From an uncultured Erythrobacteraceae bacterium (GTDB lineage: Bacteria; Pseudomonadota; Alphaproteobacteria; Sphingomonadales; Sphingomonadaceae), in contig CAMLQG010000045.1 in assembly GCA_946482075.1 (NCBI GenBank), positions 1-25,487 on the forward strand: 25,487 nucleotides of DNA, in the 5' to 3' direction. This document shows positions 15,734-23,760 of this stretch, piece after piece (the stretch's first letter is position 1; every line of letters starts with the position of its first letter). A program made the position numbers and the translations under genes. The notes beneath the pieces were generated by a model that was given only the letters and a program-made list of their open reading frames with translations, made no database searches and was not told the origin of the DNA.

Positions 15734-17077
15734 ATGAAGAAAGCCCCCTTTTTCCGTTCGCTCGCGCTGGTCACGACCGTGGCCCTCCTGCCGGTCACGA
15801 CCGCCGGTCTCGCCGCCGTGGACGGTCGTTCCTCGCCGCAGTTCGGCAAGCTTTTCGCTACCTATCAGCGGATCAAGGCGAGCTATGTCGAGGAAGTGGA
15901 CGACGAAGTCCTCATCAAAGGCGCGATCGACGGCATGCTGGCCGCGCTCGATCCGCATTCCGCCTATCTCGACGGCGCTTCGCTGCAGCGGCTGAACACG
16001 CTGATCGACGGCAATTACCAGGGCCTCGGCCTGTCCGTCACCAAGGAGGACGACGCGGTCAAGGTGATCTCGCCGATGCGCGGCAGCCCGGCGGAAAAGG
16101 CGGGGCTGAAGGCTGGGGACTTCATCACCCATCTCGACGGCAAGCTGATCTTCGGCCTCGACCTCGATGAAGCGGTGCAGAAGATGCGGGGCGAAGCGGG
16201 CACCAGCATCCGCCTCACCGTCTTCCGCCAGGGCCGCGCCGATCCGTTCGACGTCACCGTGGTGCGCGGCGTGATCGAACTGGAACCGGTCACCTACAAG
16301 CTCGAGCCCGGCAAGATCGGGGTGATCACCGTCAACGAATTCTCTCGCGATGTCGGCAAGGACGTGAAGGACGCGCTGAAAGCGCTGAACAAGCAGGCGG
16401 GCGGGCAGGTCGCGGGCCTGCTGCTCGATCTGCGATCGAATCCGGGCGGTTCGCTGGACGAGGCCGTGGCGCTTTCCGACCTGTTCATTGCGGATGGCCA
16501 GATCGTCTCACAGCGCGGGCGCGTGAAGCGCGAGAACATGTTCTACAATTCGGAGACGGTCTATCCGGGCGATGCCGCCGCCGGCATCCCGATGGTCGTG
16601 CTGATCGATGCGGGCAGCGCTTCGGCCTCCGAGATCGTCGCTGGCGCGCTGCAGGATCATCATCGCGCGCTGATCATGGGGGAGCAGAGCTTCGGCAAGG
16701 GCAGCGTGCAGACGCTGCTGCCGCTGACCAAGGACAGCGCCTTGAAGCTCACCACCGCGCGCTACTACACGCCATCGGGCAAATCGGTGCAGGAAGGCGG
16801 CATCACGCCGGACATCCAGGTGCCGCAGCTGTCCGATCCCGATCTCGCCAAGCGGGCCAAGCTGCGCTGGCGCGAATCCGACCTGCGCGGACACCTCGTC
16901 AACGAAGTCGATCTCGACGACAAGATGCTCGAGACCGACAAGCAGCAGGACCCCCGTTTCTCGGCCACGCCGGAAGAATTGAAGGCCAAGGGCGTCACCG
17001 ATTTCCAGATGACCTACGCGCTGGACACGCTGCGCAAGGCTGGCGGCACCAAGCTGGCCGCGGCCAAGCGCAACTGA
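15734..17077 (+). CDS. ctpA: Carboxy-terminal processing protease (S41 family, PDZ)
   Basis: A 447-residue periplasmic serine protease with a signal peptide (about 1-28). An N-terminal helical part (about 35-90) is followed by a PDZ domain (about 92-165, GLGLSVTKEDDAVKV to FRQG) that binds substrate C-termini, and then the S41 core. The catalytic dyad is Ser297 in the SASASE motif and Lys322 in GEQSFGKGSVQ. The 25-residue spacing matches Prc/CtpA enzymes. LRSNPGG and TTARYYTPSGKSVQ are further hallmarks. CtpA-type proteases trim or degrade periplasmic proteins, including peptidoglycan hydrolases in several species, and this one sits next to the EnvC-like factor. dsbB starts 3 nt after its stop. 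Confidence 0.95.
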   Translation: MKKAPFFRSLALVTTVALLPVTTAGLAAVDGRSSPQFGKLFATYQRIKASYVEEVDDEVLIKGAIDGMLAALDPHSAYLDGASLQRLNTLIDGNYQGLGLSVTKEDDAVKVISPMRGSPAEKAGLKAGDFITHLDGKLIFGLDLDEAVQKMRGEAGTSIRLTVFRQGRADPFDVTVVRGVIELEPVTYKLEPGKIGVITVNEFSRDVGKDVKDALKALNKQAGGQVAGLLLDLRSNPGGSLDEAVALSDLFIADGQIVSQRGRVKRENMFYNSETVYPGDAAAGIPMVVLIDAGSASASEIVAGALQDHHRALIMGEQSFGKGSVQTLLPLTKDSALKLTTARYYTPSGKSVQEGGITPDIQVPQLSDPDLAKRAKLRWRESDLRGHLVNEVDLDDKMLETDKQQDPRFSATPEELKAKGVTDFQMTYALDTLRKAGGTKLAAAKRN

Positions 17078-17080
17078 CGC

Positions 17081-17566
17081 ATGAATGGCGGGGCGATTAC
17101 GCGCGCGCGGCTGCTCGCGCTGCTGGTGCCGGCGCTGCTGCTGGGCGGCGCCTATATCGGCCAGTACGGCTTCGGCCTGTTCCCTTGCGAGATGTGCTGG
17201 TGGCAGCGTTATCCCCATTTCGCGGCGCTGGCTCTGGCATTGCTGGCTTTTCTCGTGGCGCGGCCGCGTTTCTGGGTAGCGCTGGCGGGCCTGTCGATCC
17301 TCGCTTCCGGGCTGATCGGCGGGTTCCATGCCGGCGTCGAATATGGCTGGTGGGAAGGGCTGACCGCGTGCAGCGGCGTGGGCAATTCCGGTGGCGATCC
17401 GCTCGAAGCGATCATGAATGCGCCGCTCGTCTCCTGCAACGAAGTGCAGTGGAGCCTGTTCGGCATCTCGCTCGCCGGGTGGAATTTCCTGATTTCCACG
17501 ATTGCCGCTATCGTGATCTTCGGATTGCTGGCGAAGCGTACGGCATGGGCGAAAGTGTATGAGTGA
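17081..17566 (+). CDS. dsbB: Disulfide bond formation protein DsbB
   Basis: A 161-residue inner-membrane protein with four hydrophobic helices (about 8-28, 46-62, 65-84 and 125-150). It carries the two redox pairs of DsbB: Cys36-x-x-Cys39 in FPCEMCWWQRYP, and Cys97 with Cys119 in the second periplasmic loop. It re-oxidises a DsbA-like thiol oxidase and passes electrons to quinone. It lies 3 nt after ctpA and its 3' end overlaps coq7 by 8 nt. Linkage with a ubiquinone-synthesis gene is functionally sensible because DsbB uses ubiquinone. No dsbA is in the window. Confidence 0.93.
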   Translation: MNGGAITRARLLALLVPALLLGGAYIGQYGFGLFPCEMCWWQRYPHFAALALALLAFLVARPRFWVALAGLSILASGLIGGFHAGVEYGWWEGLTACSGVGNSGGDPLEAIMNAPLVSCNEVQWSLFGISLAGWNFLISTIAAIVIFGLLAKRTAWAKVYE

Positions 17567-18092
17567 AGGGGTGCCGAGCGAAGCGGAACGCGCACGCATG
17601 ATCCGGGTGGACCAGGCGGGCGAATTCGGCGCGACGCGGATCTATGCCGGCCAGCTCGCCGTGCTCGGCAGCCGGGGGCCGCATGCTTCCGAGATCGCCG
17701 GCATGGCGCGGCAGGAGGATGAGCATCGCCGGCGCTTCGATGCGCTGATGGCGCGGCGCGGCGTGCGCCCCACGGCGCTCGCCCCGGTCTGGTCTGCCGC
17801 CGGTTTCGCGCTGGGCGCGGCCACCGCGCTGATCGGTCCGGAAGCGGCGATGGCCTGCACCGCCGCGGTCGAGGAAGAGATCGACCGGCATTACACCAGG
17901 CAGCTCGATCGGCTGGAGGACGGAACCGATCCCGAACTGGCCGGCATGGTGGAGGAGTTCCGCACCGAAGAGCGTGCCCATCGCGCCGCCGCGCTGGCAG
18001 CGGGCGCGGAACGCGCGCCCGCTTATCCGCTGCTGTCCGGCGCGATCCGCCTGGGATGCCGCCTCGCCATCCGTCTTTCCGAGCGCATATGA
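17559..18092 (+). CDS. coq7: Demethoxyubiquinone hydroxylase Coq7
   Basis: A 177-residue diiron monooxygenase (Coq7/UbiM-independent C6 hydroxylation of the ubiquinone ring). The ferritin-like iron ligands are visible: E22 in DQAGEFGA, E53-x-x-H56 in QEDEHRRRF, E105 or its neighbours in AVEEEIDRHY, and E138-x-x-H141 in FRTEERAHR. A hydrophobic hairpin (about 78-100) lets it sit on the membrane. It begins 8 nt before the dsbB stop, so it is translated from the same message. Length is at the short end of the Coq7 family, as in other alphaproteobacteria. Confidence 0.94.
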   Translation: MSEGVPSEAERARMIRVDQAGEFGATRIYAGQLAVLGSRGPHASEIAGMARQEDEHRRRFDALMARRGVRPTALAPVWSAAGFALGAATALIGPEAAMACTAAVEEEIDRHYTRQLDRLEDGTDPELAGMVEEFRTEERAHRAAALAAGAERAPAYPLLSGAIRLGCRLAIRLSERI

Positions 18093-18189
18093 CGAGGAAC
18101 GACTTGCTTTCGCCAGCGCTTCATCTTCAATTCACTGCCGGTTCCCCTATCTGGGAAAAGACAGAAGCCTCTCTCGTGGAGACAAGACC

Positions 18190-18762
18190 ATGTATCGCGT
18201 GATCGCAGTCACTCTCATCGCTGCTTCTGCCGCTATCGGCTTCCCGGCTCCTGCCGCCGCGCAGGATGCGGATTACCGGATCAACCAGCTGATCATCTAT
18301 GGCGATGACGAATGCCCGCCTTCCACCGGCGACGAGATCACCGTCTGCGCGCGCAAGGAAGAAAGCGAGCGCTATCGCATTCCGGAGGATCTGCGTGGCA
18401 CCGAAGGCCCGCAGAACGAAGCCTGGACCCAGCGCGTGCTTGCTTACGAGACGGTGGGCAAGGATGGCATCAATTCCTGCTCGCCCGTCGGCATGGGGGG
18501 CGAGTTCGGTTGCACCAACAAGCTGATCAAGCAGGCCTATGCCGAGAAGGACGGCGCGGCGTCCGCGAAGTTCGGCGAGTTGATCCAGAAGGAGCGCGAG
18601 AAGCGCCTGTCGACGATCGATGCCGATGCCGCCGAGCAGCAGAAGCGCGTCGAACAGGCGGAAGCAGAATATGATGCGCGCAAGCGGGCGGAAGAGGAAG
18701 AAGCGGCCAAGGCTGCCGGTACTGCTCCGCCGGAAACCGCGCCGCCCGCTCCGGGCCAGTGA
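18190..18762 (+). CDS. Secreted protein of unknown function with CP/VCA-RYRIP motif
   Basis: A 190-residue predicted periplasmic protein. The signal peptide (about 1-24) ends PAAAQ. The mature part has ECPPSTGDEITVCARKEESERYRIPEDLRG (about 37-68, split here only for description), with Cys residues near 38 and 49. A second Cys pair follows (NSCSPVG and FGCTNK), so two disulfides are likely. The last ~60 residues are an Ala/Glu/Lys coiled-coil ending in a Pro-rich tail. The VCA...RYRIP...LR pattern looks familiar from uncharacterised sphingomonad proteins, but I know no function. The ATG is preceded by GGAGACAAG. A terminator starts 4 nt after the stop. Confidence 0.85.
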   Translation: MYRVIAVTLIAASAAIGFPAPAAAQDADYRINQLIIYGDDECPPSTGDEITVCARKEESERYRIPEDLRGTEGPQNEAWTQRVLAYETVGKDGINSCSPVGMGGEFGCTNKLIKQAYAEKDGAASAKFGELIQKEREKRLSTIDADAAEQQKRVEQAEAEYDARKRAEEEEAAKAAGTAPPETAPPAPGQ

Positions 18763-18766
18763 TTTT

Positions 18767-18801
18767 GGGCAGGCGAGCCGCCACACGGCAAACTGCCCTT
18801 T
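18767..18801 (+). terminator. Rho-independent terminator after the secreted-protein gene
   Basis: GGGCAG (18767-18772) pairs with CTGCCC (18793-18798), followed by TTT. Inside, GCCG-CCACA-CGGC forms a second stem. It begins 4 nt after the TGA at 18760-18762 and separates the ctpA-dsbB-coq7 region from wecB. Confidence 0.55.
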
Positions 18802-18827
18802 AACCAATCGGCGCTAAGGCCATGGCC

Positions 18828-19949
18828 ATGTCAGGTCAAACGCGCGTCCTCACCGTTTTCGGCACACGGCCCGAAGCGATCAAGCTTTTCCCCCTGGTCC
18901 ATGCGCTCGAAGCGGATGGACGGTTCGCGTCGCGCGTCTGCGTGTCGGGGCAGCATCGCGGCATGCTGGACCAGGTGCTGGAGATAGCGGGCGTCGCCCC
19001 GCATCACGATCTCGCAATCATGCGGCCCGACCAGACGCTGGACGAACTCACCGCACGCCTCCTGACCGGTCTCGGCCGGGTGATGGACGAGGAGAAGCCC
19101 GACTGGGTGGTGGTGCAGGGCGATACGGCGACGGCGATGACGGGTGCCTTGGCCGCCTATTACCGCAAGATCCCGGTGGCCCATGTCGAAGCAGGCCTGC
19201 GCAGCGGCAATATCCACCATCCCTGGCCGGAAGAGATCAACCGCAAGGTCATCGGCACCATGGCCGCGCTTCATTTCGCGCCGACCGAGACGGCGGCGGA
19301 CGCGCTGAAGCGCGAGAATGTCGATCCCGCGACGATCCATGTCACCGGCAACACGGTGATCGACGCGCTGCAATGGGTGACGCGCATCATCGCGGAACGG
19401 CCCGAGCTGGCGCAGGGCCTGGCGGAACTCGAAGCGCGCTTCGCCGGCAAGCGGATCATCGGTGTCACCAGCCATCGGCGCGAGAATTTCGGCGGCGGGC
19501 TGGAAGCGATCGCACAGGCGATCCGCAAGCTCGCCGAGCGGGAGGACGTCGCGCTGATCTTCCCCGTCCATCCCAATCCCAATGTCCGCAAGGTGATGGA
19601 GGGCGCGCTCGGCGGGCTGCCCAATGTCGCGCTGATCGAGCCGCTGGACTATCCGCATTTCGCCCGCCTGCTCGATATCTGCCACCTGATGCTGACCGAT
19701 AGCGGCGGCGTGCAGGAAGAAGCGCCGGCGCTGGGTAAGCCGGTGCTCGTCATGCGCGAGACGACCGAGCGGCCCGAAGGCGTGATCGCCGGCACGGCGC
19801 GCCTCGTCGGCACCGATGCGGATCGTATCGTGGCGGAAGCGTCGCGCCTGCTCGACGATCCCGCCGCTTATGCCGCGATGGCGCGAGCGCATAATCCCTT
19901 CGGCGACGGGCAGAGCGCGGTGCGAATCGTGGACCTTCTCGCCGGCTGA
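18828..19949 (+). CDS. wecB: UDP-N-acetylglucosamine 2-epimerase (non-hydrolysing)
   Basis: A 373-residue cytosolic epimerase that interconverts UDP-GlcNAc and UDP-ManNAc. It carries the family blocks VFGTRPEAIKLFPLV (near the N-terminus), VSGQHRGMLDQVL, VVQGDTATAM, HVEAGLRSGN, PEEINRKVIGTMAALHFAPT, GNTVIDAL, TSHRRENFGGGLEAI, PVHPNPNV and LTDSGGVQEEAPALGKPVLVMRETTERPEG. ATG codons occur at 18822 and 18828. AAGG lies 2 nt before the first and 8 nt before the second, so I chose the second. It is followed by wecC after 97 nt. Together they make UDP-ManNAcA for a surface polysaccharide. Confidence 0.95.
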   Translation: MSGQTRVLTVFGTRPEAIKLFPLVHALEADGRFASRVCVSGQHRGMLDQVLEIAGVAPHHDLAIMRPDQTLDELTARLLTGLGRVMDEEKPDWVVVQGDTATAMTGALAAYYRKIPVAHVEAGLRSGNIHHPWPEEINRKVIGTMAALHFAPTETAADALKRENVDPATIHVTGNTVIDALQWVTRIIAERPELAQGLAELEARFAGKRIIGVTSHRRENFGGGLEAIAQAIRKLAEREDVALIFPVHPNPNVRKVMEGALGGLPNVALIEPLDYPHFARLLDICHLMLTDSGGVQEEAPALGKPVLVMRETTERPEGVIAGTARLVGTDADRIVAEASRLLDDPAAYAAMARAHNPFGDGQSAVRIVDLLAG

Positions 19950-20046
19950 CCCATTTCGGGACGGACCGCGTGCAAGCAAGCAGTGTTACCGCTATTTTTA
20001 CCTGAGCACGCGAAACGGGCATCGAGCCAATCGGAGAAAGCTATCC

Positions 20047-21351
20047 ATGCGCGGTGAATCCCTGCCCGAAGTCTGTGTCGTCGGCCTTGGCTATATCGGA
20101 TTGCCGACAGCGGCGATCATTGCCCGCAGCGGCATGAAAGTGCTGGGCGTCGATGTGACGCAATCGGTAGTCGACACGATCAATCGCGGCGAAATCCATA
20201 TCGAGGAAGTCGATCTCGACGGCCTGGTCCATGGCGTGGTCCAGCGCGGATTCCTGCGCGCCTCGACCGACATCGCGCCCGCCGATGTCTTCGTGATCGC
20301 GGTGCCGACTCCGTTCGAGAAGGACGGGCACCACACGCCCGACATCTCCTATGTGCTGTCCGCCGCGTCGGCCGTGGCCAAGGTGCTGAAGGCGGGCGAC
20401 ACGGTGATTCTCGAATCCACCTCGCCCGTCGGCACGACCGAGCAGATGCGCGACATGATCGCCCGGGCGCGGCCCGACCTGAAGCTGCCGGGGCTGACGT
20501 CGGAAACGCCGGACGTCGCGATCGCCTATTGCCCGGAACGCGTGCTGCCCGGCCGCATTCTGGAAGAGCTGACCAATAATGATCGTTCGATCGGCGGGAT
20601 CAGTCCGCGCTGCGCGAGGAAGGCGCTCGCCTTCTACAAGCGCTTCGTGCGCGGCACCTGCGTCACCACCGATGCACGCTCCGCGGAAATGACCAAGCTG
20701 GTCGAGAACGCCTATCGCGACACCAACATCGCTTTCGCCAACGAGCTCTCGATAGTGTGCGACGCGATGGGCATGGATGTGTGGGAAGTCATCCGCCTCG
20801 CCAACCGTCATCCGCGCGTCAACATCCTCCAGCCCGGCCCGGGCGTCGGCGGGCATTGCATCGCGGTGGACCCGTGGTTCATCGTCCACGGCGCGCCGGA
20901 ACAGACGCCGCTGATCCGCACGGCGCGCGGCGTGAACGACGGCAAGATCCATCATGTGATCGCGCAGGCCGAAAAGCTCGTCGAAGCATCGCCGCGTGCC
21001 CGTGTCGCCTGCCTCGGCCTCGCCTTCAAGGCGAATATCGACGATTTCCGCGAAAGCCCGGCGCGGCTGGTGGCCGCCACGCTGGCCCGCCGTTTCGGCG
21101 AGCGGATCCGCGTCGTGGAACCCTATGCCGAGACGCTGCCGATCGAATTCACCGATACCGGCGCCACGCTGATCGATATCGATACCGCGCTGGAGGAATG
21201 CGAGATCCTGATCGTGCTGGTGGACCACGACGTGTTCAGATCGGTCCCGCTGGCCGAACGCGCGGCCAAGACGGTCTACGATACGCGCGGCATCTGGCCG
21301 GACCAGCCGGCGGCGCAGGACACCAAGGATGGGTTGCGCAAGGCGGGGTAA
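20047..21351 (+). CDS. wecC: UDP-N-acetyl-D-mannosamine dehydrogenase
   Basis: A 434-residue nucleotide-sugar dehydrogenase that oxidises UDP-ManNAc to UDP-ManNAcA in two NAD-dependent steps. The Rossmann motif is VVGLGYIGLPTAA (about 11-23). The catalytic Cys271 is in PGPGVGGHCIAVDPWF, with Lys217 in EMTKLVENAYRDTNIAF and ESTSPVGTT before it. SVGG-like and FKANIDDFRESPA segments complete the fold. The WecC rather than UGDH subtype is supported by CIAVDPWF and by the epimerase upstream. A GGAGAAAG ribosome site lies 5-12 nt before the ATG. It ends just before a repeat element and converges on the GFA gene. Confidence 0.94.
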   Translation: MRGESLPEVCVVGLGYIGLPTAAIIARSGMKVLGVDVTQSVVDTINRGEIHIEEVDLDGLVHGVVQRGFLRASTDIAPADVFVIAVPTPFEKDGHHTPDISYVLSAASAVAKVLKAGDTVILESTSPVGTTEQMRDMIARARPDLKLPGLTSETPDVAIAYCPERVLPGRILEELTNNDRSIGGISPRCARKALAFYKRFVRGTCVTTDARSAEMTKLVENAYRDTNIAFANELSIVCDAMGMDVWEVIRLANRHPRVNILQPGPGVGGHCIAVDPWFIVHGAPEQTPLIRTARGVNDGKIHHVIAQAEKLVEASPRARVACLGLAFKANIDDFRESPARLVAATLARRFGERIRVVEPYAETLPIEFTDTGATLIDIDTALEECEILIVLVDHDVFRSVPLAERAAKTVYDTRGIWPDQPAAQDTKDGLRKAG

Positions 21352-21359
21352 GCCCCGAT

Positions 21360-21434
21360 CGTCATGCCAGCGCAGGCTGGCATCGCTCTCCTGGTCACGA
21401 AGGCCTGAGACCCCAGCCTTCGCTGGGGTGACGG
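21360..21434. repeat. Paired REP-like palindromes between convergent genes
   Basis: Two small hairpins in opposite orientation: TGCCAGC-GCAG-GCTGGCA (21365-21382) and CCCCAGC-CTTC-GCTGGGG (21411-21428). The outer ends CGTCA (21360-21364) and TGACG (21429-21433) are also inverted. This is the CCAGCGAAGGCTGG repeat seen widely in sphingomonad and Caulobacter genomes, here as a doublet filling the whole gap between the wecC and GFA stops. It may act as a bidirectional transcription barrier. Confidence 0.75.
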
Positions 21435-21440
21435 AAAAAA

Positions 21441-21833
21441 CTACATGCCCGGATAACGCTCGAATTCCGGCAACTCGTTTAGCCTCGTCATCCAGTTCAG
21501 CCGCTCGGCGCACTGGATCTGCGCGCCGGGCGCTTCTTCCTCGTCCAGCGTGGACGATTGGATATCGATGATGCCGGGCAGCATTCCCTCGTTCGCATAG
21601 ATCAGCCCCGTGCCGCAGTCCGGGCAGAACTGCCGCTTTGCCCCGTCGCGCCCCTCATAGAGCCTGGTGGCGCCGCTTGTCAGGCGGACCTTGTCTTGTG
21701 GAAAGGCGATCCAGCCGACCGCCGGCGCGCCGGAAGAGGCACGGCAATCCGCGCAATGGCACAGCGCATGGTGGAGCGGATCGCCTTCCGCCTCATATCG
21801 TACCGCGCCGCATTGGCATCCACCCGTACGCAT
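21441..21833 (-). CDS. GFA/CENP-V family zinc protein
   Basis: A 130-residue protein with the glutathione-dependent formaldehyde-activating (GFA/CENP-V, Mss4-like) fold. All zinc cysteines are seen: C6-x-C8 (GGCQCGAVRYE), C25-x-C27-x-x-C30 (CHCADCRASSG) and C70-x-x-C73 (FCPDCGTGL). Family members are often annotated as S-(hydroxymethyl)glutathione synthase, but most have no proven activity, so no reaction is assigned. The start is the ATG at 21833, which begins the conserved GGCQCG block. The frame is open upstream, but that region is fabI in another frame. It lies 74 nt downstream of fabI on the same strand. Confidence 0.9.
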   Translation of the reverse strand: MRTGGCQCGAVRYEAEGDPLHHALCHCADCRASSGAPAVGWIAFPQDKVRLTSGATRLYEGRDGAKRQFCPDCGTGLIYANEGMLPGIIDIQSSTLDEEEAPGAQIQCAERLNWMTRLNELPEFERYPGM

Positions 21834-21907
21834 CGTCCATCTCCTCTCGATTCGAGGATCGGAACATAACACGAACGACCCGCCCGACAACCACCTGCGA
21901 CGAAAGC

Positions 21908-22711
21908 TCAGACCAGCGAGATGTCCGGCGCGTCTTCCTGCTTCATGCCGACAATGTTGTAGCCGCCATCGACATAGTGGATCTCGCCCGTCACGCCCGA
22001 AGACAGGTCGGACAGAAGATAGAGACCGGCGCCGCCGACATCGTCGATCGTGACGTTGCGGCGCAGCGGCGCGTTCAGTTCGTTCCATTTCAGGATGTAG
22101 CGGAAATCGCCGATCCCACTGGCGGCCAGCGTCTTGATCGGGCCCGCCGAAACCCCGTTCACGCGGATATTGTCCGGGCCGAGATCGTTGGCGAGATAGC
22201 GCACGCTCGCTTCCAGCGCGGATTTGGCGACGCCCATGACGTTGTAGTGCGGGATCACCTTTTCCGCGCCGTAATAGGTCAGCGTCAGGATCGAGCCGCC
22301 CTCGGGCATCATCTCGCGCGCCCGCTTCGTTACCGCGACCAGGCTGTAGGCCGAGATGTTCATCGTCATCAGGAAATTGTCGAGGCTGGTATCGACGAAC
22401 TTCCCGCGCAGCTCGTTCTTGTCGGAGAAGCCGATCGCATGGACCACGAAGTCCAGCGTGCCCCAGCGCTGCTTCAGCGTCTCGAAGGATGCGTCGAGCG
22501 CAGCCATGTCGGACACGTCGCAATCGATCAGGAGGTCGGAGCCGAGGCTTTCCGCCAGCGGCCTCACCCGCTTCTCCAGCGCTTCGCCCTGATAGGAGAA
22601 GGCCAGTTCCGCGCCATGCTCGCTCAGTTTCTGGGCGATACCCCAGGCCAGCGACTTGTCATTGGCGAGGCCCATGATCAGGCCACGCTTGCCCGCCATC
22701 AAACCACTCAT
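21908..22711 (-). CDS. fabI: Enoyl-[acyl-carrier-protein] reductase (NADH)
   Basis: A 267-residue short-chain dehydrogenase that performs the last reduction of each type II fatty-acid elongation cycle. The catalytic residues fall at the same numbers as in E. coli FabI: Y146, Y156 and K163 (TLTYYGAEKVIPHYNVMGVAK). The cofactor loop is GLANDKSLAWGIA, and VNGVSAGPIKTLAASGI is the substrate-lid segment. YVDGGYNIVGM is near the C-terminus. It is the target class of triclosan-type inhibitors. It overlaps the upstream YihY gene by 4 nt (ATGA), so translation is coupled. An internal Met5 is an alternative start. Confidence 0.96.
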   Translation of the reverse strand: MSGLMAGKRGLIMGLANDKSLAWGIAQKLSEHGAELAFSYQGEALEKRVRPLAESLGSDLLIDCDVSDMAALDASFETLKQRWGTLDFVVHAIGFSDKNELRGKFVDTSLDNFLMTMNISAYSLVAVTKRAREMMPEGGSILTLTYYGAEKVIPHYNVMGVAKSALEASVRYLANDLGPDNIRVNGVSAGPIKTLAASGIGDFRYILKWNELNAPLRRNVTIDDVGGAGLYLLSDLSSGVTGEIHYVDGGYNIVGMKQEDAPDISLV

Positions 22712-23760
22712 TCCGCAGCACTTCCCTCTTTTCCGTTCGGGGCCAGCCTCGCGCGTTCGCGATTGTCGGCCTGGCCCACGAAATCTTCCTCATTCTCCGG
22801 TTCGGCAAGAGCGGCGTTGAGCTCCGCGCCGATGACCATCCCTAAGCCTACCAGCCAGAAAAAGAAAAGCGCGATCATCATGCCTGCGAGGCTGCCATAG
22901 GTGAGATCGTAGGAGAATACGCTGCGCAGCAGCGGTGGCAGCGCCACTGTCACGCCCACCCACCACAGCGTCACCAGCAATGCGCCAGGCCATTTGGGAT
23001 AGCAGCGCTTGCGGTAGCGCGACGGGGTCAGCGTCAGGAACAGGAGATAGAGCGATCCGAACAGGCCGAAGGCCGGGACCACCCGCGACAGGGCGAGGCC
23101 CGAAAGCCAGTCGTTCAATTGCGGGAACCAGGCATCGATCACTTCCTGCGCCGCGCCGATCAGCACTTGCGCGATCAGCGACAGCAGGAGAAGGACCACC
23201 GCGCCCACGATCACGCCGCTGGAGAACAGGCGGCTGCGCAGAAAGCTCTGCGTATGGGCCGTGCCGTATGCGCGGCGCAGCAGGTCGCGGATGGTCTCCA
23301 CCAGGCTGCCCACGGTCCACAACGCGAACAGCGCTCCGACCCAGAGCAGCAGCCCGCTGCGCGTCTCGATAACCTTGCGCGCCACCGGCTCGATCACATT
23401 GCCGACGACGGGCGGCATGGCGGACACCACCGCGATGATCGATGCGGCGCGATCGTTCTCCTCCCCGATCAGGGAGAAGACCGCGGCTCCGAGGATGAAG
23501 AAGGGGAAGATCGCCAGCATCGCCATATAAGCGAGATTGCCGGCATGGATGAAGCCGTCGTTCCATGCGCCCACCAGAACGCGTTTGACCACCTGGAAGA
23601 AGCGCGTGCCGGGGCCGATCTCCTCGCGCACGCGATCGCCGAAGCGCGCCCGGCGCCTGGCTTCCAGGCGCCGGGTTTCCGGCGTGTAATCGGCGACAAG
23701 CGGCGGATCCGGCGCTGCCACCGCGTCTGCGATCGCTTCGGTTGCTGTCTTGTCCGCCAT
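22708..23760 (-). CDS. YihY/BrkB family inner-membrane protein
   Basis: A 350-residue protein of the YihY/virulence factor BrkB family. A soluble N-terminus (about 1-60) is followed by roughly six transmembrane helices. Recognisable segments are HAGNLAYMAMLAIFPFFILGAAVFSLIG, GLLLWVGALFALWTVGSLVETI, RLFSSGVIVGAVVLLLLSLIAQVLIG, GSLYLLFLTLTPSRYRKRCYPKWPGALLVTLWW and SLAGMMIALFFFWLVGLGMVIGAELNAAL (each quoted in part by family memory, not as a search result). The tail is acidic and cytoplasmic. Function in this family is not settled, and the old RNase BN label is wrong. The ATG at 23760 overlaps the J-protein TGA by one base, and the 3' end overlaps fabI by 4 nt. Confidence 0.9.
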   Translation of the reverse strand: MADKTATEAIADAVAAPDPPLVADYTPETRRLEARRRARFGDRVREEIGPGTRFFQVVKRVLVGAWNDGFIHAGNLAYMAMLAIFPFFILGAAVFSLIGEENDRAASIIAVVSAMPPVVGNVIEPVARKVIETRSGLLLWVGALFALWTVGSLVETIRDLLRRAYGTAHTQSFLRSRLFSSGVIVGAVVLLLLSLIAQVLIGAAQEVIDAWFPQLNDWLSGLALSRVVPAFGLFGSLYLLFLTLTPSRYRKRCYPKWPGALLVTLWWVGVTVALPPLLRSVFSYDLTYGSLAGMMIALFFFWLVGLGMVIGAELNAALAEPENEEDFVGQADNRERARLAPNGKEGSAAE

